Shown here one piece after another: positions 4,854 to 5,023 of a stretch of DNA of 5,023 bases. A program made the position numbers and the translations under genes. Position 1 is the stretch's first letter, and the number at the start of each line of letters is the position of its first letter. Source of the DNA: Aquirhabdus sp. (GTDB lineage Bacteria; Pseudomonadota; Gammaproteobacteria; Pseudomonadales; Moraxellaceae); the NCBI GenBank assembly GCA_030150595.1, contig JASLFQ010000107.1:1-5023 (forward strand), read 5' to 3'. The notes below the pieces were generated by a model. That model worked only from the letters and a program-made list of their open reading frames with translations, had not been told where the DNA came from and did no database searches.

Positions 4854-5023
4854 ATGAACCAAACCAATAAGAATTCATATTCAGTGAGTGGTTGAAAATC
4901 GTAGTGTACGTTTCAAATTTGAATTTATCTGATTTTGTTTCAAATATTAATTATCGTTAATAAGGTGTGAGTTTACTGAATTGGTACAATACGTGTAGAA
5001 TGTATGTAGAAAACATGAATAGA

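Larger units (their letters stand above)
4567..5023. other. Gene-free 457-base region upstream of the lipoprotein gene
   Basis: AT-rich, with no convincing coding frame on either strand. It holds the ribosome site of the lipoprotein gene, a nested inverted repeat at 4652-4710, a candidate minus-strand promoter at 4825-4853, a 12-base perfect palindrome TTCAAATTTGAA at 4912-4923, and near the right edge a plus-strand extended -10 (TGG followed by TACAAT, 4982-4990). The ATG at 5015-5017 would start a plus-strand gene cut by the edge after three codons, but it lacks a ribosome site, so no gene is called. Confidence 0.6.

Noticed and set aside
4982..5023. Plus-strand extended -10 with an ATG at 5015 near the right edge
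   Set aside because: Only three codons are visible, with no ribosome site and no good -35, so a gene cannot be claimed.

Overview
The window looks like a low-to-moderate GC gammaproteobacterium, most probably Acinetobacter or another member of the Moraxellaceae. This rests on codon and base composition, AT-rich intergenic stretches, A-run/T-run terminators and resemblance of the proteins to families I know from that group. It is an inference, because no rRNA or housekeeping marker is present. All five protein genes lie on the minus strand, so the window reads biologically from right to left.

Right part (about 3250-5023): a stand-alone gene for a 391-residue secreted lipoprotein with a pectate-lyase-like right-handed parallel beta-helix (3391-4566). 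It has a 457-base upstream region without a convincing gene and a strong terminator just downstream (3268-3301). It is AT-richer than the left part and looks unrelated to it in function.

Middle (2837-3390): 554 bases without a protein gene, but dense in signals. There are three hairpins, two of them good terminators, several candidate promoters on both strands, and two perfect 9-base repeats 12 bases apart that resemble integrase arm sites. A candidate small RNA of about 85 nt ends at one of the terminators. This may be the border between a mobile element (left) and other DNA (right).

Left part (1-2836): a mobile-element type gene row. In transcription order it encodes a 102-residue protein with a zinc ribbon split around a glycine-zipper membrane hairpin (2528-2836), a DUF932/TIGR03299 'phage/plasmid-like' protein (1407-2372), a YqaJ-type exonuclease/recombinase (283-1293), and the start of a recombination-directionality-factor-like protein cut by the window edge (1-286). 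The last two overlap by ATGA and are probably translationally coupled. A strong hairpin between the DUF932 and YqaJ genes suggests transcriptional tuning. YqaJ exonucleases normally work with a single-strand annealing protein (RecT/Bet type); none is in the window, and it could lie beyond the left edge.

I see no tRNA, rRNA, CRISPR array, complete insertion sequence or recognised defence system. The most unusual items are the split zinc-ribbon/glycine-zipper protein, the duplicated N-terminal segment of the beta-helix lipoprotein, and the signal-dense 2837-3390 region.
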